A DNA stretch of 13,849 bases from an uncultured Ectothiorhodospiraceae bacterium. Lineage in GTDB: Bacteria > Pseudomonadota > Gammaproteobacteria > UBA6429 > Thiohalophilaceae. The stretch is taken from assembly GCA_947259425.1 (NCBI GenBank), contig CAMYMO010000189.1, positions 1 through 13,849 on the forward strand. The letters are read 5' to 3'. Position 1 is the stretch's first letter. Each line of letters begins with the position of its first letter. Both the position numbers and the translations under genes were made by a program. Shown piece by piece: positions 1-6,990 of this stretch. The notes beneath the pieces are model-generated. The model saw only the letters and a list, made by a program, of their open reading frames with translations. It was not told the DNA's origin and made no database searches.

Positions 1-183
1 GTCGACTTTTTACCAAAAGTTAAGGTGGAAGCCGTTGTCGATGACAGTCTATCGGACCAGGTCATCGAAGCAATAAGCAAGGCAGCAAACACCGGCAAGA
101 TCGGTGACGGCAAAATATTTATATCAGCTGTTGAACAGGCAGTGCGTATTCGTACCGGTGAATCCGGCACTGAAGCACTGTAA
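1..183 (+). CDS. glnK: PII nitrogen-regulatory protein, C-terminal 60 residues (5' end outside window)
   Basis: The reading frame is open from the first base and ends in TAA. It encodes the last 60 residues of a PII signalling protein, the trimeric cytoplasmic sensor of 2-oxoglutarate and ATP/ADP that regulates AmtB and nitrogen assimilation. Seen in the sequence: VDFLPKVKVE just after the T-loop, the B-loop segment TGKIGDGKIF, and the C-loop RIRTGE close to the end, all hallmarks of the GlnB/GlnK family. Compared with 112-residue E. coli GlnB the fragment corresponds to about residue 53 onward, so the T-loop with its uridylylation tyrosine is outside the window. The call of GlnK rather than GlnB rests on amtB starting only 12 nt downstream, the usual glnK-amtB operon. 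The family is certain and the paralogue name is an inference. Confidence 0.93.
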   Translation, partial: VDFLPKVKVEAVVDDSLSDQVIEAISKAANTGKIGDGKIFISAVEQAVRIRTGESGTEAL

Positions 184-195
184 TGGGAGGACATA

Positions 196-1554
196 ATGGA
201 AAATAATATCTTTCAATTACAATTCGCCATTGACACCTTTTATTTCTTGGTGTGTGGCGCGTTGGTTATGTGGATGGCCGCTGGATTCTCCATGCTTGAA
301 GCAGGTCTGGTTCGTTCTAAGAACACTACCGAAATCTTAACCAAGAACGTTACACTTTTTGCTATCTCATGTACGGCGTACATGGTGATTGGTTATCACT
401 TCATGTATGGCGGTGGTGTATTTTTAGAAGGTATAGTCGGTGGAGATTCATTAGTCGCTGACAAACTTAAAGTATCTGCAGAAAATGGTTTTGGTTCTGA
501 CTCTGCTTCTTATGCCGATGCGTCTGACTTTTTCTTCCAGGTTGTTTTTGTTGCCACGGCGATGTCGATTGTGTCGGGTGCCGTAGCTGAACGTATGAAA
601 CTGTGGGCCTTTATGGCGTTTGCGGTTGTGATGACGGCGTTTATCTATCCAATGGAAGGTGCATGGACCTGGGGAAGTGGTGTTGCAGGTAGTATGGGTG
701 AAACCGGTGTGTTTGGTATGTTCGCCTTAGGTGACAGCATCGAAATTACAGATGATGCAGGTAAAGTGATTGAAACCATCGGTGGCTTTGGTTTTTCTGA
801 TTTTGCTGGTTCTGGAATCGTGCATATGGCTGGTGCAGCTGCTGCGCTTGCGGGTGTTCTTCTGTTAGGTGCACGTAAAGGAAAATACACCTCTGATGGC
901 AGAGTGAATGCAATACCGGGTGCTAATTTGCCCTTAGCTACTTTAGGTACCTTCATTTTATGGATGGGCTGGTTTGGTTTTAACGGTGGTTCTGTATTAA
1001 AACTCAGTAACATCGAAACCGCTAACTCAGTTGCGATGGTCTTCTTGAACACGAATGCCGCTGCTGCGGGTGGTGTGATTGCGGCGATTATTGTTGCTCG
1101 TATCGTGTTCGGAAAAGCTGACCTGACCATGGCATTAAACGGTGCCTTGGCGGGTCTGGTTGCGATTACCGCTGAACCTTCAACTCCGACTGCATTAGGC
1201 GCGACATTAATCGGTGCCGTTGGTGGTGTGATTGTTGTGTTCTCTATTGTTGGACTTGATAAGCTCAAGATCGACGATCCTGTTGGTGCGATATCTGTGC
1301 ACGGTACGGTCGGTATGTGGGGCTTATTAGCGGTGCCATTAACCAATGGGGGTGCGACGTTTGGTGGCCAGCTAGTCGGATTAATTACCATATTTGTCTG
1401 GGTCTTCGCGGTAAGCTTCGCAGTATGGTTTGTGATTAAGATGGTCATGGGTATTCGTGTTAGCGAAGAAGAAGAGTACGAAGGTTTGGATATCGCCGAG
1501 TGTGGTATGGAAGCCTATCCAGAATTTACCGGTTCCAAAGGTTCTGGTATCTAA
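196..1554 (+). CDS. amtB: Ammonium transporter AmtB
   Basis: Inner-membrane Amt/Mep/Rh channel, forming trimers that take up ammonium; 452 residues with about 11 hydrophobic segments. The family twin histidines are visible as H210 (in DFAGSGIVHMAG) and H369 (in DPVGAISVHGTVG), with the conserved Asp at D202 and the segment GWFGFNGGS at 258-266. The start is supported by GGAGG at 186-190, five bases before the ATG. No separate cleavable signal peptide is obvious: TM1 begins within the first 15 residues. Loops at about 82-110 and 178-200 are longer than in E. coli AmtB. The cytoplasmic tail keeps the EGLD motif (429-432) involved in gating and PII contact, but the usual His of the HGE/HGMEAY element is Cys436 here. 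It is co-transcribed with the PII gene, 12 nt apart, and probably under nitrogen control from a promoter upstream of the window. Confidence 0.97.
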   Translation: MENNIFQLQFAIDTFYFLVCGALVMWMAAGFSMLEAGLVRSKNTTEILTKNVTLFAISCTAYMVIGYHFMYGGGVFLEGIVGGDSLVADKLKVSAENGFGSDSASYADASDFFFQVVFVATAMSIVSGAVAERMKLWAFMAFAVVMTAFIYPMEGAWTWGSGVAGSMGETGVFGMFALGDSIEITDDAGKVIETIGGFGFSDFAGSGIVHMAGAAAALAGVLLLGARKGKYTSDGRVNAIPGANLPLATLGTFILWMGWFGFNGGSVLKLSNIETANSVAMVFLNTNAAAAGGVIAAIIVARIVFGKADLTMALNGALAGLVAITAEPSTPTALGATLIGAVGGVIVVFSIVGLDKLKIDDPVGAISVHGTVGMWGLLAVPLTNGGATFGGQLVGLITIFVWVFAVSFAVWFVIKMVMGIRVSEEEEYEGLDIAECGMEAYPEFTGSKGSGI

Positions 1555-1593
1555 CAGAAATCCTCTTCTAAAAATAATTAGGTGGTATAACTT

Positions 1594-1624
1594 AGGGGTG
1601 TCTTATCAGACACCCCTTTTTTTT
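1594..1624 (+). terminator. Rho-independent terminator after amtB
   Basis: A perfect 10-bp inverted repeat, AGGGGTGTCT (1594-1603) and AGACACCCCT (1608-1617), with the 4-nt loop TATC, runs directly into eight T residues (1617-1624). It lies 39 nt after the amtB stop. The T tract overlaps the stop codon of the convergent CDGSH gene (1623-1625). Read from the other strand the hairpin is not followed by a U-rich tract, so it should act mainly on the glnK-amtB transcript. Confidence 0.93.
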
Positions 1625-1859
1625 AAAGCTGATTATGTGTGCCATCACACATCGGTTTATCGCTGGAGCGTTTGCAGCCACACAAATAAAAGGTCCCTTT
1701 CTCAGTCACGGTTAATTTTTCAGGAGTGAATTCAGTTCCCTTGTGTGAGCCATCACAAAAGGGTTGGTTGTTTGATTGGCCACAGGAACACCAGAAATAG
1801 TCGCCTGGCTCAAGATCAACAGAATAAGGCCCCTTTTTGGGGCAAGCGGGTTCAGACAT
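1623..1859 (-). CDS. Double-CDGSH iron-sulfur domain protein
   Basis: Small soluble 78-residue protein with two CDGSH motifs, each expected to ligate a 2Fe-2S cluster by three Cys and one His. Motif 1 is C24, C26, C35, H39 (CxC...CDGSH); motif 2 is C60, C62, C71, H75 (CxC...CDGTH). All eight ligands are present. Known prokaryotic double-CDGSH proteins (mitoNEET/MiNT-like) bind two redox-active, labile clusters and are linked to iron or redox handling; the partner and role here are unknown. The ATG at 1857-1859 is preceded in the sense direction by GGAG about 8 nt away. It lies 31 nt downstream of the PhnD-like gene on the same strand, so the two may be co-transcribed. Its stop codon sits in the T tract of the amtB terminator. 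Confidence 0.93.
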   Translation of the reverse strand: MSEPACPKKGPYSVDLEPGDYFWCSCGQSNNQPFCDGSHKGTEFTPEKLTVTEKGTFYLCGCKRSSDKPMCDGTHNQL

Positions 1860-1890
1860 TTTTTTTCTCCTATATGCAATATAAGTTCAA

Positions 1891-2724
1891 TTAGTTCAAT
1901 CGTTGTTTCAGTAGCGGTATAAAGGGTTCCAACCGTTGATAGTCTTTATCGCTGACAGGGATCATATCTTTAAACGGCGTACTGTTGAAAAAAGACTTAC
2001 CGGCACCAGCTGCGGTAAAATTCAGTAATGCCGATCTTATTTTTTCGATTTGATCGTCTGCTATTTTATCATTTGCAAGGAACATCATATGCGGTATGAA
2101 TTCTGTCTTTCCAATAATCCTAAGTGGCGGCTTTAATTTCTTATTGGCAATTTTGAATGCACTAATACCCACAACAGCGTAATCAGCATGTTCTAATGAT
2201 ACTAATACCATCGCATTATTATGTGACTTGGCTCGCTTAATGGTTAGGTTATTAATAATATCAAAATCTTGCTCAGCCAGATGGACCTCACCTAACATAG
2301 CAATGACTGCCAGCGAATCTGGAGTTGCAAGTGTTTTTCCTTTGAGTTCGCCAAGCGTTTTAAAATTGGAATTAGTGGAAACCGTGTAGACTGCATTTAA
2401 TTCAGCGGCAAATCGAGATAGAACGTGATGGTTATCTGTTTGCTTATGATAAAGTGCAAGGTGGGGTGCGGTAATGTATAAATCATAGCTACCCGATGAT
2501 ACACGCTGAATATAGGTTTTGAAATCGGGTGCCGTTTTAGCATCTATTTTTACTTGTAAATGATTTTCGAGGTAGCTGATAAGCGGTTTATATTTTTTAA
2601 ATAATAGCGTGGTACTTAAGTGGGGGAGTAAACCGAGCTTGAGTGAGGCTTGCTCTTCAGCTTTGCTATGCTCAATTGCAGTGATGTTTAATAAAGCAAC
2701 TATGAACAATATTAGGAATTTCAT
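1891..2724 (-). CDS. PhnD-like periplasmic substrate-binding protein (phosphate/phosphite/phosphonate family)
   Basis: 277 residues. Residues 1-22 form a hydrophobic secretion signal ending HSKA, with likely cleavage just before EEQ. The mature part has the PhnD-family pattern: LKLGLLPHLS at the start of the first lobe (28-37), the block SGSYDLYITAPHLALY (77-92), and LKGKTLATPDSLAV (127-140), the family's second-lobe ligand loop. Members bind phosphonate, phosphite or other small anions for ABC import, but many stand-alone members have no known ligand. No PhnC or PhnE partner is present in the window. The nearest ABC genes are the divergent fetA/fetB pair, whose family does not need a binding protein. 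A GAGG motif lies about 11 nt before the ATG. The family is secure; the ligand is unknown. Confidence 0.85.
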   Translation of the reverse strand: MKFLILFIVALLNITAIEHSKAEEQASLKLGLLPHLSTTLLFKKYKPLISYLENHLQVKIDAKTAPDFKTYIQRVSSGSYDLYITAPHLALYHKQTDNHHVLSRFAAELNAVYTVSTNSNFKTLGELKGKTLATPDSLAVIAMLGEVHLAEQDFDIINNLTIKRAKSHNNAMVLVSLEHADYAVVGISAFKIANKKLKPPLRIIGKTEFIPHMMFLANDKIADDQIEKIRSALLNFTAAGAGKSFFNSTPFKDMIPVSDKDYQRLEPFIPLLKQRLN

Positions 2725-2755
2725 CTTGGTTAACCTCGGTGTGCCATCATTAATA

Positions 2756-2761
2756 ATTATA
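2756..2761 (-). promoter_or_regulatory. Candidate -10 hexamer for the PhnD-like/CDGSH unit
   Basis: The - strand reads TATAAT exactly, about 31 nt before the PhnD-like start codon. No convincing -35 sequence sits 16-18 nt upstream, so this is only a candidate in an AT-rich spacer. The rest of the 287-nt divergent spacer (2725-3011) shows no RNA gene, no operator-like dyad and no convincing promoter for fetA. Confidence 0.25.
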
Positions 2762-3011
2762 GGACGAAAAAATATTGATAAAGGGGTGGTATGCTGTAAG
2801 TCGACATTAAAAAAATAAGGTTTAGGCTAGGAGCAGGTCTGATGGCCAGAAGAAATCACCTCGTCCACTTAAAGACTGAATTTATGCTAAGTTAATGATA
2901 TTCATAAAAATTAATAACCTGAATAGGATTTACTCATTTACAAATCAACGCTTTCTGGTTAATGGTACACTACTGAACAAACATCTTTGTAAAAATGCCT
3001 GTTAAACGACT

Positions 3012-3608
3012 GTGTCAAAATTAACCATTCATGATTTAAACATTAAGCATGTCGGGCCTGTTAATCTTGAGTTGAGTCCGGCCGAGATAGTATGCATTTC
3101 GGGGGCTTCGGGTGCCGGTAAATCGCTAATGTTACGGGCGATTGCTGACATCATTCCGGCGACGGGTACGATTAGTCTGGATGATCAAAAATCAACAAAG
3201 GTATTAGCCCCTGTCTGGCGTCGCCAGGTTGCGCTGTTACCTGCTGAAAGTCAATGGTGGCACGACAAGGTGGGTGACCATTTTATTAAGCCTGATCTGG
3301 ACTTATTTCACAAACTTGGCTTTGAAAAAGATTGCCTGAACTGGCAGGTCTCACGATGTTCGACCGGAGAAAAACAACGTCTTGCCTTACTCCGTGTCTT
3401 GTCGAATCAACCCAAATGCCTGTTGCTCGATGAGCCGACTGGAAGTTTGGATCCGGCGAATACGTTAAAGGTTGAAAGCTTACTGCAGACATTGGCTAAG
3501 CAACAACAGGTTCCAATCTTATGGGTTAGCCATTCTTATGAACAAATTAAACGTGTGGCCGATCGGCATTATGTGATGGAAGATGGTAAGTTGGCGACCT
3601 ATGGATAG
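3012..3608 (+). CDS. fetA: FetA/YbbL-like ABC transporter ATP-binding protein
   Basis: 198-residue single ABC ATPase domain, the energising subunit for the adjacent FetB-like permease. Walker A is GASGAGKS (31-38), the signature is CSTGEKQR (116-123, in place of LSGGE), Walker B is CLLLDE (136-141) with catalytic E141, the D-loop is GSLD (144-147), and the H-loop His is H174. In E. coli FetAB (YbbLM) exports iron and helps resistance to peroxide stress. The region that should hold the Q-loop reads VALLPAESQWW; aligned by eye to E. coli YbbL, the canonical Gln is Ala78, with Q81 three residues later. Translation starts at GTG; an ATG at 2995 is out of frame and stops after nine codons. No strong ribosome site is seen. 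Its last 8 nt overlap fetB. Confidence 0.85.
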   Translation: MSKLTIHDLNIKHVGPVNLELSPAEIVCISGASGAGKSLMLRAIADIIPATGTISLDDQKSTKVLAPVWRRQVALLPAESQWWHDKVGDHFIKPDLDLFHKLGFEKDCLNWQVSRCSTGEKQRLALLRVLSNQPKCLLLDEPTGSLDPANTLKVESLLQTLAKQQQVPILWVSHSYEQIKRVADRHYVMEDGKLATYG

Positions 3609-4407
3609 TGTGATTCCGTTAAGCAGGATTGATCTTGGCCTTGCCGCAGGCTTGGTTGTATTGCTCGCCGTGTTGACCTGGTGGCTGCGCCTGGGAATTA
3701 GCCAGCGCCTTTTTATAGCCGGGATCCGCACCGTTGTGCAATTACTATTGTTAGGCCTGGTGCTAAAGTATTTATTTGATTCAAGACATCCTGCATTAAT
3801 AATGCTGATCGCTTTCGTGATGGTGGCGATCGCCGGACGTGAGGTCATGGCTCGGCAATATCGACCCTTTAAAGGTGGATGGGGCTATGGACTTGGTACC
3901 TTATCGATGTTCATCTCTTCGTTTGCGATTACGATTTTTAGTTTAGGATTTATTGTATCGCCGGAACCGTGGTACCTGCCGCAGTATTCGATTCCATTAC
4001 TTGGGATGATGTTGGGCAATACGATGACCGGAGTGGCGTTAACGATGGACAACCTTACCACCAGCGCCTGGCAGCAGCGGGCGGTGATCGAACAGCGGCT
4101 TATGCTGGGTGAGGAATGGCGGCTGGCTATTCGTGATATTAGCCGGCAAAGTTTACGCACCGGTATGATTCCAATTCTGAATGCGATGGCGGCGGCCGGA
4201 GTCATTAGTATCCCAGGTATGATGACGGGCCAGATATTGGCGGGTAGTAGCCCGTTTGAAGCGGCAAAATATCAAATATTGATTATGTTCATGATTACAG
4301 CCGGAACCGGTTTTGCGGCGGTATTAAGTAGCTGGTTTGGTGCAAAACGATTGTTTGATGATCGTCAACGGCTTAGACTAGAGCGATTATCGGATCCAAA
4401 AGGTTAA
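3601..4407 (+). CDS. fetB: FetB/YbbM-like ABC transporter permease
   Basis: 268-residue polytopic inner-membrane protein of the FetB (YbbM, UPF0014) family, which pairs with FetA as an iron exporter in E. coli. About seven hydrophobic helices are visible (roughly 11-30, 37-58, 63-80, 94-118, 130-148, 190-212, 226-248). Family blocks include IRTVVQLLLLG (42-52), PLLGMMLGNTMTG (132-144), IEQRLMLG (163-170), and the region 188-215 containing GMIPILNAMAAAGVISIPGM, the presumed ATPase-coupling and membrane re-entry region. I chose the ATG at 3601 rather than the in-frame ATG at 3583. The later start gives MDSVIPLSRIDLG, a natural N-terminus, with an 8-nt overlap (ATGGATAG) with fetA that suggests translational coupling. 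No unusual features; the substrate is inferred from the family. Confidence 0.9.
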   Translation: MDSVIPLSRIDLGLAAGLVVLLAVLTWWLRLGISQRLFIAGIRTVVQLLLLGLVLKYLFDSRHPALIMLIAFVMVAIAGREVMARQYRPFKGGWGYGLGTLSMFISSFAITIFSLGFIVSPEPWYLPQYSIPLLGMMLGNTMTGVALTMDNLTTSAWQQRAVIEQRLMLGEEWRLAIRDISRQSLRTGMIPILNAMAAAGVISIPGMMTGQILAGSSPFEAAKYQILIMFMITAGTGFAAVLSSWFGAKRLFDDRQRLRLERLSDPKG

Positions 4408-4412
4408 ACAGA

Positions 4413-4991
4413 ATGAGATTAGACACATTACTGTCGCTCATGGTCTTTGCGGTCATAAGCGCTGTCAGTCACGCAGAAGTCTATCAATGGACGGACGAAC
4501 ACGGTACGACGCATTTTAGCGATAAACCGATCAGCAGTGATGCGAAAAAACTGAATATTGATTTACCCGCAAAACATGAAACCAAACCCCTGCCAGTTGT
4601 AGAAAAAACGAAACCTGAACCGGTACCAGATCCACAAGTAAAGAATGAACAAACCGATTTAAAGAGTTCAAAAGATAAGCCGGTTAAGGAAACACAACAA
4701 GAAAATACCAAAAAAAGTCGTGAGGAATTAACCGAGGAATTAATTAAGGCTCGTGAAATACGTGAAGCTAAACGTAAACAACAAAAAGAAGCCGAGGAGC
4801 TCCAGCTGATTAAGTGTCAGGAAGAAAAGACAAAACTTGCCTTAATGAAAAATGAAGTGGCCGAATACGATAAGAAATTAAAAAATATGTCACGCAGTGA
4901 ACGACCCAAAAGCAATGAATACATAAAAAAGACAGACCTCGAAACAAGAATGAAACGCCAGAAAGATATTACTTACGAGTTATGTAATTAA
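4413..4991 (+). CDS. Secreted DUF4124-domain coiled-coil protein
   Basis: 192 residues. A signal peptide (1-21, ending SHA) precedes EVYQWTDEHGTTHFSDKP, the DUF4124 motif of a short beta-strand unit found at the N-terminus of many exported proteobacterial proteins of unknown role. Residues about 52-96 are a Lys/Pro/Glu-rich flexible linker. Residues about 97-185 are highly charged and predicted helical or coiled coil (for example EELTEELIKAREIREAKRK). Two Cys (C134 and C191) lie in the mature part and could form a disulfide. It starts 5 nt after the fetB stop, with AAAAGG about 9 nt before the ATG, so it is probably translated from the fetAB message. No enzyme motif is seen and the function is unknown; a periplasmic location is expected. 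Confidence 0.8.
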   Translation: MRLDTLLSLMVFAVISAVSHAEVYQWTDEHGTTHFSDKPISSDAKKLNIDLPAKHETKPLPVVEKTKPEPVPDPQVKNEQTDLKSSKDKPVKETQQENTKKSREELTEELIKAREIREAKRKQQKEAEELQLIKCQEEKTKLALMKNEVAEYDKKLKNMSRSERPKSNEYIKKTDLETRMKRQKDITYELCN

Positions 4992-5007
4992 TTTCTTACC
5001 TAATAAA

Positions 5008-5676
5008 ATGAAAACGCTGAGCTATTTGGGGCTGGTCATTGCGCTAATATCGTTAATTATGATGATGTTAGGTCATTCTGGAACGCATGAATTGAGTTGG
5101 AAAACTACTCAAATTAGTACTTATGCCGCACGTGCTCCCTATGATTATTTTATAACGACGGCAATGTACCTGGCGTCTGTCCCACTTGTTATCGTCAGCA
5201 TCCTTGTTTCGCGCTATCATATTATAGGTAATACTATTATCAGTCATACAGTTCCAGTGTTGTTGGGTGGTGCTGTACTGGGCCTGATTATGTTGGCTAG
5301 CTATGAAGAAACGGCCAGGACTATAAGTTCATTAAAGCAATCGGGCTACTGGGCGATTCGTATTCAGTCTTTTCATGACGCAGGCCTGGAAATATTTTTT
5401 TACAGCCTCGCTGTGGCAGTAACGATGATTGGCCTTATAAATACCTGTTTGTGTTCAAGATTTAGTTTAAGGTTGATTGGCGTTATTATTTTATGCTCAG
5501 GCCCACTCTCCTTTTTGTTAATGACAACAGCATGGCCAAAATTAATTGGTATAGAAGGCATTTCATTAGGAGTTAATCAACGAGGGTCGTTATTTGTATT
5601 ATGGTTAGCGATAGTGTTTATACTGTTACAGGGCATATTGATGGAAAATATGAGTAAAAAAGCTATTTCTGTTTAG
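5008..5676 (+). CDS. DUF998-like six-helix membrane protein
   Basis: 222-residue membrane protein with about six hydrophobic helices (roughly 4-22, 46-68, 82-98, 125-146, 153-173, 191-211). The pattern fits the DUF998 family: an N-terminal helix, a polar loop with QISTYAARAPYDYFIT before TM2, a His-containing loop (SFHDAGLEI, 121-129) entering TM4, and an Arg (R192) at the entry to the last helix. The family has no firmly assigned biochemical function. The gene follows the DUF4124 gene by 16 nt and may be the last gene of the fetAB unit, although no clear ribosome-binding site precedes the ATG. The family call is by eye and could be wrong; that it is a polytopic membrane protein is secure. 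Confidence 0.6.
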   Translation: MKTLSYLGLVIALISLIMMMLGHSGTHELSWKTTQISTYAARAPYDYFITTAMYLASVPLVIVSILVSRYHIIGNTIISHTVPVLLGGAVLGLIMLASYEETARTISSLKQSGYWAIRIQSFHDAGLEIFFYSLAVAVTMIGLINTCLCSRFSLRLIGVIILCSGPLSFLLMTTAWPKLIGIEGISLGVNQRGSLFVLWLAIVFILLQGILMENMSKKAISV

Positions 5677-5694
5677 AAATAGACTACATTTTTT
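5663..5694 (+). terminator. Candidate weak terminator hairpin
   Basis: A perfect 8-bp inverted repeat, CTATTTCT (5663-5670) and AGAAATAG (5675-5682), with a GTTT loop, spans the stop codon of the DUF998-like gene. It is followed after 6 nt by six T residues (5689-5694). The stem is AT-rich and the T tract is not adjacent, so termination would be weak. It fits a transcript boundary before the VOC gene. Confidence 0.35.
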
Positions 5695-5727
5695 ACATTC
5701 GGTATCACAGTTTTACAGGAAGTAATG

Positions 5728-6090
5728 ATGAGTATCCACGAAAAAATTGATTACGTTGAGTTTCCGGCAAAGGATATAGAGCGGGTAAAATCATTTTTCA
5801 CAAAGGTATTCAACTGGGAATTTACTGATTATGGTCCTGAATACTGTGCTTTTAAGAATGCCGGTCTAAGTGGCGGTTTTTTTAAAGCCGACCTGGTTAC
5901 TGAAACCAAACTGGGTAGTGCACTCATTGTTTTTTATAGTAAGGAACTTGAGGCGACCGAGGAGAAAATTATAAATTCAGGTGGCCGCATAGAAAAAGCT
6001 ATTTTTTCGTTTCCTGGTGGCCGGCGTTTCCATTTTTGCGATCCAAATGGTAATGAATATGCCGTCTGGTCAGATATTGATAGCGCGTAA
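5728..6090 (+). CDS. VOC (glyoxalase/bleomycin-resistance fold) family protein
   Basis: 120-residue protein covering one complete VOC module of the short CGA-like type. It begins IDYVEFPAKDIERVKSFFTKVFNWEF, the characteristic strand-helix opening with a small residue and acidic side chain near the metal site. It ends RRFHFCDPNGNEYAVWSD, where the Glu in GNEYAVW is the position that usually binds metal. VOC proteins range from dioxygenases and isomerases to binding proteins, so the substrate cannot be told. Two adjacent ATG codons exist; I prefer the one at 5728 because AGGA (5717-5720) is then 7 nt away, rather than 4 nt for the ATG at 5725. Upstream and downstream spacers are 51 and 132 nt, so it may be a single transcription unit. 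Confidence 0.85.
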   Translation: MSIHEKIDYVEFPAKDIERVKSFFTKVFNWEFTDYGPEYCAFKNAGLSGGFFKADLVTETKLGSALIVFYSKELEATEEKIINSGGRIEKAIFSFPGGRRFHFCDPNGNEYAVWSDIDSA

Positions 6091-6094
6091 TTGG

Positions 6095-6114
6095 TCTCTG
6101 TTCATGAATAGAGA
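6095..6114. other. Small inverted repeat downstream of the VOC gene
   Basis: TCTCTGTT (6095-6102) can pair with AATAGAGA (6107-6114) around a CATG loop; the 8-bp stem includes one G-T pair. It is 5 nt after the VOC stop codon and is not followed by a T tract, so it may be an mRNA 3'-end stabilising hairpin rather than an intrinsic terminator. Confidence 0.3.
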
Positions 6115-6222
6115 AATATAGGCCCATCTTGGAAATCAAGCGAGACTGCGTTTAATGATTAGCTATTGTAGCTAGTTAGATACTGGTTAACCCTGTATAA
6201 GGTCGAGTTCGTTTATTTAAGG

Positions 6223-6939
6223 ATGAAAAAATCCAAACCCATTGATATGAATAAGATCGTTGTTTTTAGCGGTGCGGGTGTGAGCGCAGAAAGTGGCTTA
6301 CAAACCTTTCGCGACTCAGACGGTCTCTGGAATAATCACTCTATCAACGATGTCGCTACCCCGGCAGGGTGGCAGCGAAATCCACAGTTGGTGTTGGATT
6401 TCTATAATGCTCGTCGTAAACAAACCCTTGAAGCTGAGCCAAATCCAGCGCACTTAGCGATTGCGGAGCTTGAGAAAAAATTTGAGGTGGTTGTCGTTAC
6501 GCAGAATGTTGATAACTTGCATGAAAAGGCAGGCTCTAGCAGTGTAATACATGTGCATGGAGAGCTGATTAAGGCGAGGAGTAGCGTCGATAAAGATTTA
6601 ATCTATACAATAAATGACAAAGATATCAAACCAGGTGACCTTTGTGATAAAGGCAGTCAGTTACGTCCCCATATCGTCTGGTTTGGAGAGACGCCTCAGA
6701 ACTTAGATATCGCTTCAGAGCATATGAAAACAGCAGGAAGGGTTTTAGTGGTCGGAACATCTTTAGCGGTTTACCCTGCGGCAGGATTACTTAAAAAGGC
6801 CAGACACCACGCAGAAAAAATTTTGGTGAGTTTAGACGTTGAAAAGAAACCATATGGCTATACCTGGTTGAGGGGAAAGGCTGTTAAAATGATTCCTCAT
6901 ATCGTAGATTGTTGGCTGGAGGACCGCAAAGTAAGGTAA
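6223..6939 (+). CDS. Sir2-family NAD-dependent protein deacylase lacking the zinc cysteines
   Basis: 238-residue sirtuin covering the full Rossmann-type catalytic core. Seen: NAD-binding GAGVSAESG (17-25) and TFRDSDGLW (28-36), TQNVDNLHEKAG (93-104), catalytic His112 in HVHGE, HIVWFGE (150-156), and VGTSLAVYP (177-185). Residues Y61 and R64 form a YxxR pair like the one that binds succinyl or malonyl groups in CobB and SIRT5, so removal of acidic acyl groups as well as acetyl is possible. The usual four zinc Cys between the catalytic His and the FGE motif are absent; only C141 is there. Related zinc-free sirtuins sharing LCxKGSQLRPHIVWFGE exist in other bacteria, so this is a subfamily trait rather than damage. 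The start is uncertain: the ATG at 6223 has no well-spaced ribosome site, and the ATG at 6247 (MNKIVVFSG) matches the typical family N-terminus. Confidence 0.88.
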   Translation: MKKSKPIDMNKIVVFSGAGVSAESGLQTFRDSDGLWNNHSINDVATPAGWQRNPQLVLDFYNARRKQTLEAEPNPAHLAIAELEKKFEVVVVTQNVDNLHEKAGSSSVIHVHGELIKARSSVDKDLIYTINDKDIKPGDLCDKGSQLRPHIVWFGETPQNLDIASEHMKTAGRVLVVGTSLAVYPAAGLLKKARHHAEKILVSLDVEKKPYGYTWLRGKAVKMIPHIVDCWLEDRKVR

Positions 6940-6990
6940 TGTTTCACTTTATTTTTCAGCGCTTTTTTAGTACGTGAGCAGGAGGAGTAT

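Noticed and set aside
645..1448. Long open frame on the - strand opposite amtB (267 codons)
   Set aside because: It is the antisense shadow of a clearly real transporter gene; the translation is low-complexity Thr/Pro/Ala without any domain pattern.
2995..3024. Nine-codon reading frame (MPVKRLCQN) overlapping the fetA start, possible leader peptide
   Set aside because: It has no ribosome site, no attenuator hairpin and no codon bias; it is likely to be chance.
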